The translations under genes and the position numbers were made by a program. The notes beneath the pieces were generated by a model. The model saw only the letters and a program-made list of their open reading frames with translations. It had not been told where the DNA came from and ran no database searches. Below are positions 1-5,879 of a DNA stretch of 11,094 nt, one piece after another. This DNA is from Candidatus Woesearchaeota archaeon (GTDB lineage: Archaea > Nanobdellota > Nanobdellia > Woesearchaeales > UBA12501), in assembly GCA_016203375.1 (NCBI GenBank), contig JACQMX010000107.1:1-11094 (forward strand), given 5' to 3'. Every line of letters starts with the position of its first letter. Position 1 is the first letter of the stretch.

Positions 1-1
1 A

Positions 2-358
2 ATAACCACACTCCATCACCGAATACGGAAATTGGAGCAAAACGGTGTAATAAAACGATATTCTATAGAGATTAATAATAAAAAGCTAGGCAGGAATGTC
101 TGTGCCTATATTCTCCTCAAGGTTGATTATGGTATTCTGAAAGCAAAAGGCATGACGCAACAAGCCTTGGCATTGAAACTAAAACATCGAGATGACGTTG
201 AAGATATCGCTTTGGTAACTGGATTAAAGGATATCGTCCTAAAGATTCGAGCACATAACATCGATGAACTCAACCAGCTTGTAACAAAAGATCTGAGAAC
301 GATGCATGGCGTTAAAAGCACGGAAACCATGGTTGTATTAGATGAAGTAGAAGACTAA
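2..358 (+). CDS. Lrp/AsnC-family transcriptional regulator, 5'-truncated by window edge
   Basis: Reading the frame from base 2 gives ITTLHHRIRKLEQNGVIKRY, the end of an Lrp-type helix-turn-helix (recognition helix with the R-I-R-K-L-E motif, then the G-V-I-K turn). It is followed by a RAM/ligand-sensing domain (V-T-G-L-K-D-I, then an E-L-N-Q-L helix, ending T-E-T-M-V-V-L-D-E-V). The TTG at 32 is not the true start, because homologous sequence continues upstream of it and off the window; roughly the first 30 residues are missing. Family members bind DNA as dimers or octamers and respond to amino acids or act as global regulators; the target here is unknown. It ends in TAA, 9 nt from the convergent 101-aa gene, with no obvious partner gene. 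Confidence 0.85.
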   Translation: MTTLHHRIRKLEQNGVIKRYSIEINNKKLGRNVCAYILLKVDYGILKAKGMTQQALALKLKHRDDVEDIALVTGLKDIVLKIRAHNIDELNQLVTKDLRTMHGVKSTETMVVLDEVED

Positions 359-367
359 CGCAACTCA

Positions 368-673
368 TTATAAACAATTCAACCTTATAAACTCCGCCAT
401 CTGATCATATCCAATCTTCTGATAAATTTTGTATGCAGTCGGATAATCAGCTGTTTTAAAATAATAATCGGCAATCGGCTCTAAACGATCAGCAGGAAGC
501 TGCACGTTTCCACTTTCAAGGACGCGCACCGCTTCAGCAACCTTGTTCTGCTTGAAAAGCGCCTCTGCGATTCTCGCGCAGATCTCTTTTCGCTGCTCTT
601 CTGGGAACATCGAGAGATCCATCTTTTCAACGCCAGCGGCAATAACACTTTTTGCAATGAGCTCTGTGTTCAT
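368..673 (-). CDS. Hypothetical 101-aa all-helical protein (TPR-like)
   Basis: I do not recognise a named family. The 101 residues look entirely helical, in paired helices: an A-R-I-A-E-A-L-F-K-Q-N-K-V-A-E-A-V-R segment, then A-D-Y-Y-F-K-T-A-D-Y-P-T-A-Y-K-I-Y. The alternation of small and aromatic residues is typical of tetratricopeptide-like repeats, so a role in protein-protein contact is inferred. No signal peptide or membrane segment is visible. The start is ATG at 673. A TATA-like element lies about 25 nt upstream (695-706), so the mRNA is probably leaderless. It lies just downstream of the DUF1385 gene on the same strand but probably has its own promoter. Coding potential rather than function is what supports it. 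Confidence 0.7.
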   Translation of the reverse strand: MNTELIAKSVIAAGVEKMDLSMFPEEQRKEICARIAEALFKQNKVAEAVRVLESGNVQLPADRLEPIADYYFKTADYPTAYKIYQKIGYDQMAEFIRLNCL

Positions 674-694
674 AGAACTATCAATAAATCTGGA

Positions 695-706
695 CTATAA
701 AAATTT
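695..706 (-). promoter_or_regulatory. TATA box of the 101-aa gene
   Basis: On the minus strand this reads AAATTTTTATAG, a good archaeal TATA box. Its centre is about 25 nt before the ATG at 673, which predicts transcription starting at or within a few bases of the start codon. The T-run could also help end the upstream DUF1385 transcript. Confidence 0.5.
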
Positions 707-731
707 TTTTAACTGGAATTATGGTACATTT

Positions 732-1640
732 CTAACTCTTATCTGCCTTTTTCAGCACTGCCTGCAATGCGCTAATCGCCACTTCCGCTTGCTTGCTGTC
801 AAAGCGTCGTGTTGTCAAGCGCTGCATGAGCATGCCTGGCCAGGAGACAACCTTCATAAACCAGCTCTCCCGATATCTGCCAGCAAGGCGCAATACTTCA
901 TATGCGATACCGGCAATAACGGGCAAGAATAGAATGCGCAATCCGAGCTTTGGCCAAAATGAATAATCTCGCGGGATAAACGTGTACATGAACACGCTCA
1001 AGATGAGCACGATAAGAATGAACGAGGTTCCACAGCGCGGGTGGATTGTCGTGTGCTTCAGCACGTTCTTTGGCGTCAACGGAAGCCTTGCTTCATAACA
1101 ATTCACCGCAGCATGTTCCGCACCATGATACATGAAAAGACGGCGAACGTCTTGCATGACGGAAATGCAGGCAATGTACAGAACAAAGAGCGTTATCTTG
1201 ATCATGCCATCAATAATGTTGAAAAGGGCATAGCTCTTCTTTACGATCGGGAAATAATTCTGAATAATTTGCGCAAGAAGCAGCGGAAGGAACTTAAATA
1301 AAAGGATGGCGAAGCCAAGCGCAAGGACAAGACTGAGTCCTATCTGGACGGGGGTCATTTCCTCGTCATGCTCTCCAAGCGATTCATTGGCTGAATAATT
1401 AAGAGCGCGTACGCCAATCACCATCATTTCGATCATGGCGACTATGCCGCGAAAGAACGGCCATGCGAGGAAGGGAAGTTTATCACTTAGCGATCTTATA
1501 CGCTCTGTTCGAAGGCTTATTGTCCCTGTTGGCTTGCGAACAGCTATGGTAAGATGATGCTTGCTGCGCATCATCACCCCCTCGATAACTGCTTGTCCAC
1601 CCGCAGAAATAAGCTTCTCTTTGGCAGTGGCTTTCGTCAT
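732..1640 (-). CDS. DUF1385 (YqhQ-like) multipass membrane protein
   Basis: This 302-aa protein matches the DUF1385/YqhQ family, whose members are annotated as predicted metal-dependent enzymes but lack a proven reaction. Hallmarks seen are GGQAVIEGVMMR (residues 14-25), YHGAEHAAVNCYE (171-183) and HPRCGTSF (200-207). The conserved His, Glu and Cys residues are plausible metal ligands. Hydrophobic spans lie near residues 60-80, 98-127, 139-162, 206-222 and 232-252, so the protein is membrane-embedded. Length is normal for the family. It ends in TAG at about the expected C-terminus; reading past it would add only 16 codons before TGA. The gene is more familiar from bacteria such as Firmicutes and may have been transferred. 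A TATA-like box about 28 nt before the ATG suggests a leaderless mRNA. Confidence 0.88.
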   Translation of the reverse strand: MTKATAKEKLISAGGQAVIEGVMMRSKHHLTIAVRKPTGTISLRTERIRSLSDKLPFLAWPFFRGIVAMIEMMVIGVRALNYSANESLGEHDEEMTPVQIGLSLVLALGFAILLFKFLPLLLAQIIQNYFPIVKKSYALFNIIDGMIKITLFVLYIACISVMQDVRRLFMYHGAEHAAVNCYEARLPLTPKNVLKHTTIHPRCGTSFILIVLILSVFMYTFIPRDYSFWPKLGLRILFLPVIAGIAYEVLRLAGRYRESWFMKVVSWPGMLMQRLTTRRFDSKQAEVAISALQAVLKKADKS

Positions 1641-1663
1641 TGCTCTTTGGAAAGTGATGGTAA

Positions 1664-1672
1664 TTATTATAG
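1664..1672 (-). promoter_or_regulatory. Probable TATA box of the DUF1385 gene
   Basis: The minus strand reads CTATAATAA, centred about 28 nt upstream of the ATG at 1640. The spacing fits a leaderless archaeal transcript. No Shine-Dalgarno sequence is seen between it and the start codon. Confidence 0.45.
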
Positions 1673-1758
1673 TTTTGTTTCACGTTCATTTCATCGAACT
1701 TCTATCCAGAGGTGGGGGGGATGCTACGTCATTATCACCCTCTTTAATTACCACAATC

Positions 1759-1766
1759 TTTATAAA
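1759..1766 (+). promoter_or_regulatory. TATA box of the S19e ribosomal operon
   Basis: TTTATAAA is a strong archaeal TATA box. Transcription would start near 1786-1792, about 100 nt before the S19e start codon, leaving a leader long enough to fold (see 1795-1861). In contrast to the leaderless genes nearby, S19e has a clear Shine-Dalgarno (AAAAGGAG, about 1874-1881) roughly 9 nt before its ATG. Confidence 0.6.
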
Positions 1767-1794
1767 CCACCCCTAAATCCTAGCATTTGGGTTT

Positions 1795-1861
1795 AGCAGG
1801 TTTAGAGGTTCTCCAGTTGTACGAGCAGGACTAGAAACCTACTGAAAGCCATCAATAAGGC
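1795..1861 (+). promoter_or_regulatory. Foldable leader of the S19e operon (possible regulatory or ncRNA element)
   Basis: Bases 1795-1803 (AGCAGGTTT) can pair with 1835-1843 (AAACCTACT) with one mismatch, closing a 31-nt loop. Bases 1806-1812 (AGGTTCT) can instead pair with 1833-1840 through a one-base bulge, so the two folds exclude each other. A second small hairpin (AAGCC/GGCTT, 1846-1850 with 1858-1862) follows. There is also a direct repeat, AGCAGG plus a near copy of TTTAGA, at 1795 and 1824. It lies inside the predicted 5' untranslated region, so an autoregulatory leader for a ribosomal protein operon is plausible. An embedded guide RNA cannot be excluded. Confidence 0.3.
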
Positions 1862-1890
1862 TTGTAAACACAATAAAAGGAGAAAACCAC

Positions 1891-2409
1891 ATGCCATCCA
1901 TATATGATGTTCCTGCAGACGAGCTCATCAAGCGAACTGCGCTTGAACTCAAGAAGCGTCCAGAGATAAAGCCGCCAGTATGGTCAGCCTTTGTTAAGAC
2001 TGGTGTCCATAAAGAACGGCCACCGATGATTCCTGATTGGTGGCATGTGCGTGTTGCGGCTGTACTTCGTTCTATTGATAGACTTGGTCCAATAGGTGTT
2101 TCCAAGCTTCGCACAAAATATGGCGGCAAGATGCACCGCGGCCATAAGCGTGAACATTTCTATAAGGGTTCTGGAAGTATTATTCGCAAGGTTCTTCAGC
2201 AGCTTGAAGCTGCAAAACTGATCAAACAAACCAAGATTGGCATTCATAAGGGAAGAGTACTTACGCCAGAAGGGCATTCCCTTCTCGATAAGGCAGCACT
2301 TGTGATCCATAAGGAGCGCAAGACAAGCACGAAACAGGAAAAGCCGGTGAGCGAGCCTCCTGAAACAAAGCAGACTACGGCGAAAGTGAAGGAGGCTGTC
2401 GTCGAGTAA
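1891..2409 (+). CDS. rps19e: Ribosomal protein S19e
   Basis: S19e is a small-subunit protein shared by archaea and eukaryotes, acting in 40S/30S head assembly. The protein starts MPSIYDVPADELIKRTALEL and carries the family signatures K-P-P-x-W-x-x-F-V-K-T-G (27-38), P-D-W-W-H-V-R-x-A-A-V-L-R (48-60), and Y-G-G-x-x-x-R-G-x-x-R-E-H (77-89). A winged-helix ending in T-P-E-G follows near 125-128. The conserved domain ends around residue 141. The last 30 residues are a K/T/E/P-rich tail beyond the usual length of about 150, probably disordered. ATG 1891 is preceded by AAAAGGAG. It heads the operon S19e, PDCD5, L39e, L31e, and its TAA lies 1 nt before the next ATG. Confidence 0.95.
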   Translation: MPSIYDVPADELIKRTALELKKRPEIKPPVWSAFVKTGVHKERPPMIPDWWHVRVAAVLRSIDRLGPIGVSKLRTKYGGKMHRGHKREHFYKGSGSIIRKVLQQLEAAKLIKQTKIGIHKGRVLTPEGHSLLDKAALVIHKERKTSTKQEKPVSEPPETKQTTAKVKEAVVE

Positions 2410-2410
2410 G

Positions 2411-2743
2411 ATGAGCGAGCTCGACGAGATCCGCAAGAGAAAACTGGCAATGTTGCAGAAGCAGTATCAGCAACAGGCCAGCAACGAGGCGCAGGATGAG
2501 CTGCAACTCGCGCAACAGCTAGAAATGCTCGAGAATGTCGTGAAGCAAGTGCTGACCAAAGAAGCTTGGTCACGGTACACAAACATCAAGGCAGCGGATC
2601 CTGAACGTGCGGTCCAGATCCTTGCCATACTTGGCCAACTCATCCAGTCAGGCCGAGTAAAGCAGATCGATGATGAGCGCTTTAAGTTGTTGTTGGCGAA
2701 GCTGACACCGCAAAAACGAGAAACAAAAATACGACGGGTATAA
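2411..2743 (+). CDS. PDCD5-family DNA-binding protein (TFAR19-related)
   Basis: This is a 110-aa member of the PDCD5 family, small helical-bundle proteins conserved in archaea and eukaryotes. Archaeal members bind nucleic acid in vitro; the cellular role is not settled. Diagnostic stretches are the N-terminal L-D-E-I-R-K-R-K-L-A, the V-V-K-Q-V-L-T-K-E-A-W-S-R core, the P-E-R-A-V-Q-I-L-A-I-L-G-Q-L-I-Q-S-G-R segment, and the C-terminal I-D-D-E-R-F-K-L-L-L-A-K-L. The Q-rich coiled helix (residues 16-35) is typical. Length is normal. It starts 1 nt after the S19e stop, so translation is probably coupled, and this gene order is standard in archaea. Confidence 0.93.
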   Translation: MSELDEIRKRKLAMLQKQYQQQASNEAQDELQLAQQLEMLENVVKQVLTKEAWSRYTNIKAADPERAVQILAILGQLIQSGRVKQIDDERFKLLLAKLTPQKRETKIRRV

Positions 2744-2755
2744 ACTGGTATAACC

Positions 2756-2929
2756 ATGGCACGATACAAGCATCCAAGCAGAAAAAAGCGTCTGACAAAG
2801 TTAGGACGGCAAACGCGATGGGCACCATTCTGGACAGTGCCTAAGAAATATGGCAAGGGAAGGCGTGTCCATCCTGGCAGGCATACAACCGTCAAGCGCT
2901 CTTGGCGAAGAATCAAGACAAAAGCATAA
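2756..2929 (+). CDS. rpl39e: Ribosomal protein L39e
   Basis: This 57-aa, very basic protein is too short for ordinary ORF cut-offs. It contains the L39e pattern: K-R-L-T-K-L-G-R-Q-T-R near residues 11-21, the central W-A-P-F-W-T-V segment (22-28), and the closing K-R-S-W-R-R-I-K motif (47-54). L39e lines the nascent-peptide exit tunnel of the large subunit. It is a few residues longer than the usual 50-51 because of an insertion with G, H and R between the W segment and the end. ATG 2756 lies 12 nt after the PDCD5 stop; no strong Shine-Dalgarno is seen. The TAA directly abuts the L31e region. Confidence 0.92.
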   Translation: MARYKHPSRKKRLTKLGRQTRWAPFWTVPKKYGKGRRVHPGRHTTVKRSWRRIKTKA

Positions 2930-2938
2930 GTGATAATC

Positions 2939-3460
2939 ATGGTAGTCCTCGAACGAACGTACACTATTCCACTGCGAAAAGAATATCAGAAAGCTCCAAT
3001 GTATAGGAGAGCAAAAAAGGCAGTGATTGCGCTACGAGAATTCTTAGTGAAACACATGAAATCAAGCGAAGTAAAGCTTGGCCCGCAGCTCAATCATGCG
3101 ATATGGGTGCGTGGCATCAAGCATCCACCGCATCATGTAAAGGTGACCGCAGTACGCACCGACGATGGTGTTGTCAAGGCGGAACTTTTCGGCGTGAAGT
3201 GGGAGGAGAAAAAGCCACAACCAACCGAGGAAAAGAAGGGCAAGAAGGCTGAGGCAGAACACGTTCATGCTGAAGGCGAAGAATATAAGCGTGAACACAA
3301 ACATGAAGAAAAGGCCGAAGCCAAAGCAGAAAAACCTGTGGTCGCGCCAAAAAAGGAAGCCGCGGAAAAGAAACCCGCAGAAAAGAAAGCTGCTTCTAAA
3401 GAAACGAAAGCGCCCGCAGATAAGAAGCCTGCGGCGAAGAAGGCAGCGAAGAAAGAATAA
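2939..3460 (+). CDS. rpl31e: Ribosomal protein L31e with long charged C-terminal tail
   Basis: Residues 1-88 are a standard L31e (L-E-R-T-Y-T-I-P-L-R, R-R-A-K-K-A-V-x-A-L-R-E-F, N-H-A-I-W-V-R-G, V-K-V-T-A-V-R). L31e sits near the peptide exit tunnel of the large subunit. Archaeal L31e is normally about 85-100 residues, but here a further 84 or so residues follow. The first half of the tail is rich in E, K and H (E-H-V-H, K-R-E-H-K-H-E-E-K). The second half is K/A/P/E repeats resembling histone H1 or nucleoid-protein tails, ending A-A-K-K-A-A-K-K-E. ATG 2939 is chosen over GTG 2930, which abuts the previous stop, because homologues begin close to the L-E-R-T motif. It is the last gene of the operon. 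Confidence 0.93.
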   Translation: MVVLERTYTIPLRKEYQKAPMYRRAKKAVIALREFLVKHMKSSEVKLGPQLNHAIWVRGIKHPPHHVKVTAVRTDDGVVKAELFGVKWEEKKPQPTEEKKGKKAEAEHVHAEGEEYKREHKHEEKAEAKAEKPVVAPKKEAAEKKPAEKKAASKETKAPADKKPAAKKAAKKE

Positions 3461-3482
3461 ATTTTGAGATTATCTGCTCCCT

Positions 3483-3977
3483 TTATTTGCTCTTTTTCTT
3501 TATCCCATTATGCACAAGCTTCTTCCAGAATATATAACCGAGGCAGAGCAAAATTGCCACATAATTTGCTATCATGAAATTTTGATTGCTCCATCTTATG
3601 CCTGGAAATGCAAAACTTGACAATGGCCAAAGGAATGGTGTTGGCAAGAAATCCTTCGCGTGCGTGGGAATATCGATAAGTATGTGCGCGAGCCATCCAT
3701 AAAGATAAAGCGGAATTCGCTTTATGGTTAGCCAAAGAATAAGGCATACCGCTCCGAAAATGACAAGACTATGCGTTACGCCATATAGCATAAAAACCCA
3801 GTCTGGTATAAGTGCTATGCTGAATTGCCGAAAGGCATAGCCATTCAAGACGTGATAGCCGGAGTAAATACCCCAGGAGAATACATCTGGTAATACGCCT
3901 GCAAGCACTGCTTTGCCAACCACTTTTGTCCTGTGGAAAATGATATAATTCCAAAGGAAATGGGCGAAGATGTCCAT
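3483..3977 (-). CDS. YdjM-like predicted membrane-bound metal-dependent hydrolase
   Basis: This 164-aa protein has the layout of the YdjM / LexA-binding inner-membrane hydrolase family (DUF457-type), for which no reaction is firmly known. It shows an early His (D-I-F-A-H-F-L-W), H15-R16, P30-D31, T69-H70-S71, and A97-H98-I-L-I-D102, then T105-H106. These His/Asp residues are the family's likely metal ligands. Hydrophobic spans lie near 61-85, 90-103 and 135-152, and the C-terminus is lysine-rich. The ATG at 3977 is preferred to the upstream in-frame ATG at 4043, because a TATA box (3999-4008) lies 26 nt before it and the hydrolase pattern begins there, which implies a leaderless mRNA. It converges with L31e and diverges from cbf5. 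Confidence 0.72.
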   Translation of the reverse strand: MDIFAHFLWNYIIFHRTKVVGKAVLAGVLPDVFSWGIYSGYHVLNGYAFRQFSIALIPDWVFMLYGVTHSLVIFGAVCLILWLTIKRIPLYLYGWLAHILIDIPTHAKDFLPTPFLWPLSSFAFPGIRWSNQNFMIANYVAILLCLGYIFWKKLVHNGIKKKSK

Positions 3978-3998
3978 TATAGTCCCAGAAGAAACGTT

Positions 3999-4008
3999 GT
4001 ATAAAAGC
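3999..4008 (-). promoter_or_regulatory. TATA box of the YdjM-like gene
   Basis: The minus strand reads GCTTTTATAC, centred 26 nt before ATG 3977. It fixes the start codon choice and places the nested inverted repeat at 4047-4163 upstream of, not within, this transcript. Confidence 0.55.
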
Positions 4009-4046
4009 ATTTCTATACAGCCATATTGAAAAGTTACTACCATAAC

Positions 4047-4163
4047 AGGCCGCCCGCCGCGTCTTCTGTTGTCTTATCATACTCTTTTGTCTCCCCCCTC
4101 TTTCAGGGGGAGACAAAAGAAAGAATTGCTAACAAAGAAATAATGGAGAGCGGCGGGCGGCTT
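4047..4163. repeat. Nested inverted repeat (palindromic element) in the divergent intergenic region
   Basis: Outer arms: GCCGCCCGCCGC at 4049-4060 is the perfect complement of GCGGCGGGCGGC at 4150-4161, extendable by a G-T and an A-T pair at 4047-4048 with 4162-4163. Inside them is a perfect 14-bp hairpin: CTTTTGTCTCCCCC at 4084-4097 with GGGGGAGACAAAAG at 4106-4119, around an 8-base loop. The outer arms are pure G+C in a window of moderate GC. There is no T-run after the stem on either strand, so it does not look like a terminator. It lies between two divergent promoters, so neither flanking mRNA should include it. A small mobile palindrome, an independent structured RNA, or a protein-binding site are the candidates. 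Confidence 0.8.
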
Positions 4164-4223
4164 CCAAACCAAACCTTATAATAACACTTTCTACACAAAA
4201 CCTTATTAAACACCTAGCGTTTT

Positions 4224-4233
4224 CTAATATAAC
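4224..4233 (+). promoter_or_regulatory. TATA box of cbf5
   Basis: CTAATATAAC is centred about 25 nt before ATG 4253, the spacing expected of a leaderless archaeal gene. Another AT-rich block (CCTTATTAAAC, from 4201) could be a second, more distant promoter. Confidence 0.5.
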
Positions 4234-4252
4234 CCATAACTGAGTGTGTACC

Positions 4253-5260
4253 ATGAGTGAACCAAAAGAGAATCTCTTACCTTTTGAACGTATCAAGCGC
4301 GAGGTATTTGTACGCCGAGAAGCGGAAACCTCGCCAAAGTACGGCCTCAAGCCAGAAGATCGTACTACCGAAGACCTTATCCAATATGGCGTTGTGAATA
4401 TTGACAAGCCTCGCGGTCCAAGCAGCCATCAGATTTCTGCGTATGTGCAGCAGATTCTTGGCTTAACAAAATCAGGACACTCTGGCACGCTCGATCCGCA
4501 CGTTACTGGTGTACTTCCTATTGCTATAGGCAAGGCGACAAAGGTTGTCCAAGCCTTGCTGACTGCTGGAAAAGAGTATGTTTGCATCATGCATTTGCAT
4601 AAGGAAGTTGATGAAGCAAAGCTTCGCGCCGTGTGCAATGAATTTGTTGGACGAATAAAACAGCTTCCTCCAATAAAATCTGCGGTCAAGCGAGAAGAGC
4701 GTTTCAGAAAAATCTATTATCTTGTCATTATCGAAATTGATGAAAAAGATGTTTTCTTTCGAGTTGGCTGTCAAGCGGGGACGTACATACGAAAACTTTG
4801 CCATGATATCGGCGTAAAGCTCGGCACGGGCGCGCACATGGCGGAGCTGCGCCGAACAAAAGCAGGACCATTCAATGAATCAACAAATCTCATTACCCTC
4901 CAAGATCTGCAGGATGCCTTCTGGTATTACCAAAACGAGAAAGACGATTCGTATATTCGAAAGCGCGTTTTACAGATAGAAAAGGCAGTCGAGCACCTTC
5001 CCAAAGTGTGGGTGATCGACACTGCTGTTAACACTATCTGCCATGGAGCAAATCTTAAAATACCCGGCATCAGCAAAGTGGAATCAGACATTCAAGTTGA
5101 CGAGCTTGTTGCAGTTATGACGCTTAAGAATGAGCTCATTGCGCTTGGTCAAGCGAAGATGATATCAAAGGATATGGTCAAGCTGGAGAAAGGCATTGCC
5201 GTGCGCGTGGATCGTGTCCTTATGGAAAGAAATACGTATCCGAAGATTGACAAGATTTAA
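4253..5260 (+). CDS. cbf5: Cbf5, tRNA/rRNA pseudouridine synthase
   Basis: Cbf5 is the catalytic subunit of the archaeal H/ACA ribonucleoprotein. With Nop10, Gar1 and L7Ae it isomerises uridine to pseudouridine at sites set by guide RNAs, and it can also modify tRNA U55. The protein is 335 aa, the usual size. The TruB core carries G-V-V-N-I-D-K-P near 46-53 and the catalytic motif G-H-S-G-T-L-D-P, with D81 as the nucleophile. It also shows L-P-P-I-K-S-A-V (138-145) and the A-G-T-Y-I-R-K-L segment (175-182). A PUA domain spans roughly 250-325 and binds the ACA end of the guide. ATG 4253 is preferred to GTG 4244 because of TATA spacing. It stands alone here rather than next to L14e/cmk as in many archaea. 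Confidence 0.95.
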   Translation: MSEPKENLLPFERIKREVFVRREAETSPKYGLKPEDRTTEDLIQYGVVNIDKPRGPSSHQISAYVQQILGLTKSGHSGTLDPHVTGVLPIAIGKATKVVQALLTAGKEYVCIMHLHKEVDEAKLRAVCNEFVGRIKQLPPIKSAVKREERFRKIYYLVIIEIDEKDVFFRVGCQAGTYIRKLCHDIGVKLGTGAHMAELRRTKAGPFNESTNLITLQDLQDAFWYYQNEKDDSYIRKRVLQIEKAVEHLPKVWVIDTAVNTICHGANLKIPGISKVESDIQVDELVAVMTLKNELIALGQAKMISKDMVKLEKGIAVRVDRVLMERNTYPKIDKI

Positions 5261-5299
5261 TTCTATTCTGTTTATTTTAACGCTTTTCTGTTTATTTAT
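5261..5299 (+). terminator. T-rich terminator region after cbf5
   Basis: The 39 bases after the cbf5 stop are T-rich and contain TTCTGTTTATTT twice, at 5266-5277 and 5286-5297, exactly 20 bases apart. T-tracts without a hairpin are the usual archaeal termination signal, so tandem terminators are likely. The region also separates cbf5 from the convergent 190-aa gene. Confidence 0.45.
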
Positions 5300-5306
5300 A
5301 CACCTT

Positions 5307-5879
5307 CTATACTCCTGACATCTTTTTTAGAGAACTTTCTATAGCTGGCGCGTAGGTTTCAAGCACATCGGCAAGATCCTTCTCTTTTGCTACAAAACGA
5401 TGAAGAGATTCTGATCTGCCTTCCATCACTTCTGGATAGGTTCTGGCGTAATAACCACCCAATGCCACAAGCCCTGATAAAAATGAAACAACAAGATGTC
5501 CAAGAGCTCCGCGATGGTTATCGGCCATCGCAGCATCAAGACTGTTAAAAAGAGCATAACCTGCTACAACTCTCCAAATGCACTCTGAAAGCGATGGTTC
5601 CGTTGCAGTATTTTTGAAAAGCTTTCTTGTAGCTTTAACCTGAAGATACGCGTTAACCTCTCGACGAATATCTGGGAGAAGTAGTGTTTCTCTTTCTTCA
5701 TGCGGCAGAACATAGTAATTATGGAGCAGGTTGAGAACGCCAAAAGAATCACTCAATTGTTCCTTCCTGCTCTCTTTATCGTTGACTATTAATTGATGAT
5801 ATCGAATCATCTCCTCAATCGTATCTCTTACTTTGCTTGGTGCGATTTCAACCTCCAGAAATGTTGTGTTTGTCATCAT
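5307..5879 (-). CDS. Unknown 190-aa protein, coupled to DUF357
   Basis: I do not recognise a family. The sequence reads as mostly helical, with a charged N-terminal half (for example I-E-E-M-I-R-Y-H, then E-E-R-E-T). A conspicuous N-H-R-G-A-L-G-H segment follows (121-128), then a hydrophobic glycine-containing stretch (L-V-V-S-F-L-S-G-L-V-A-L-G-G, 129-142) that may be a buried helix or a single membrane segment. There is no signal peptide. Its ATG overlaps the stop of the DUF357 gene by 4 nt (ATGA), so the two are co-transcribed and probably translationally coupled, which suggests related functions. A second ATG follows directly (M2). It ends in TAG, with TAA four codons later. Confidence 0.75.
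   Translation of the reverse strand: MMTNTTFLEVEIAPSKVRDTIEEMIRYHQLIVNDKESRKEQLSDSFGVLNLLHNYYVLPHEERETLLLPDIRREVNAYLQVKATRKLFKNTATEPSLSECIWRVVAGYALFNSLDAAMADNHRGALGHLVVSFLSGLVALGGYYARTYPEVMEGRSESLHRFVAKEKDLADVLETYAPAIESSLKKMSGV

Noticed and set aside
543-932. 129-codon open frame on the plus strand.
   Set aside because: It lies antisense to the 101-aa and DUF1385 genes, shows no family signature, and the minus-strand genes are better supported.
1709-1740. Weak inverted repeat around a seven-G run in the DUF1385/S19e divergent region.
   Set aside because: The pairing is gapped and short; the G-run is more useful as a spot to check for sequencing error.
1800-1865. Fragment of 23S rRNA or a tRNA in the S19e leader (CTGAAAGC-like words).
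   Set aside because: Only short words match; no cloverleaf or extended rRNA similarity could be made.
3267-3467. Second basic open frame within the L31e tail.
   Set aside because: It is a shifted-frame shadow of the repetitive K/A/E codons.
4084-4119. Intrinsic terminator at the 14-bp hairpin.
   Set aside because: No T-run follows the stem on either strand and neither flanking gene reads toward it.
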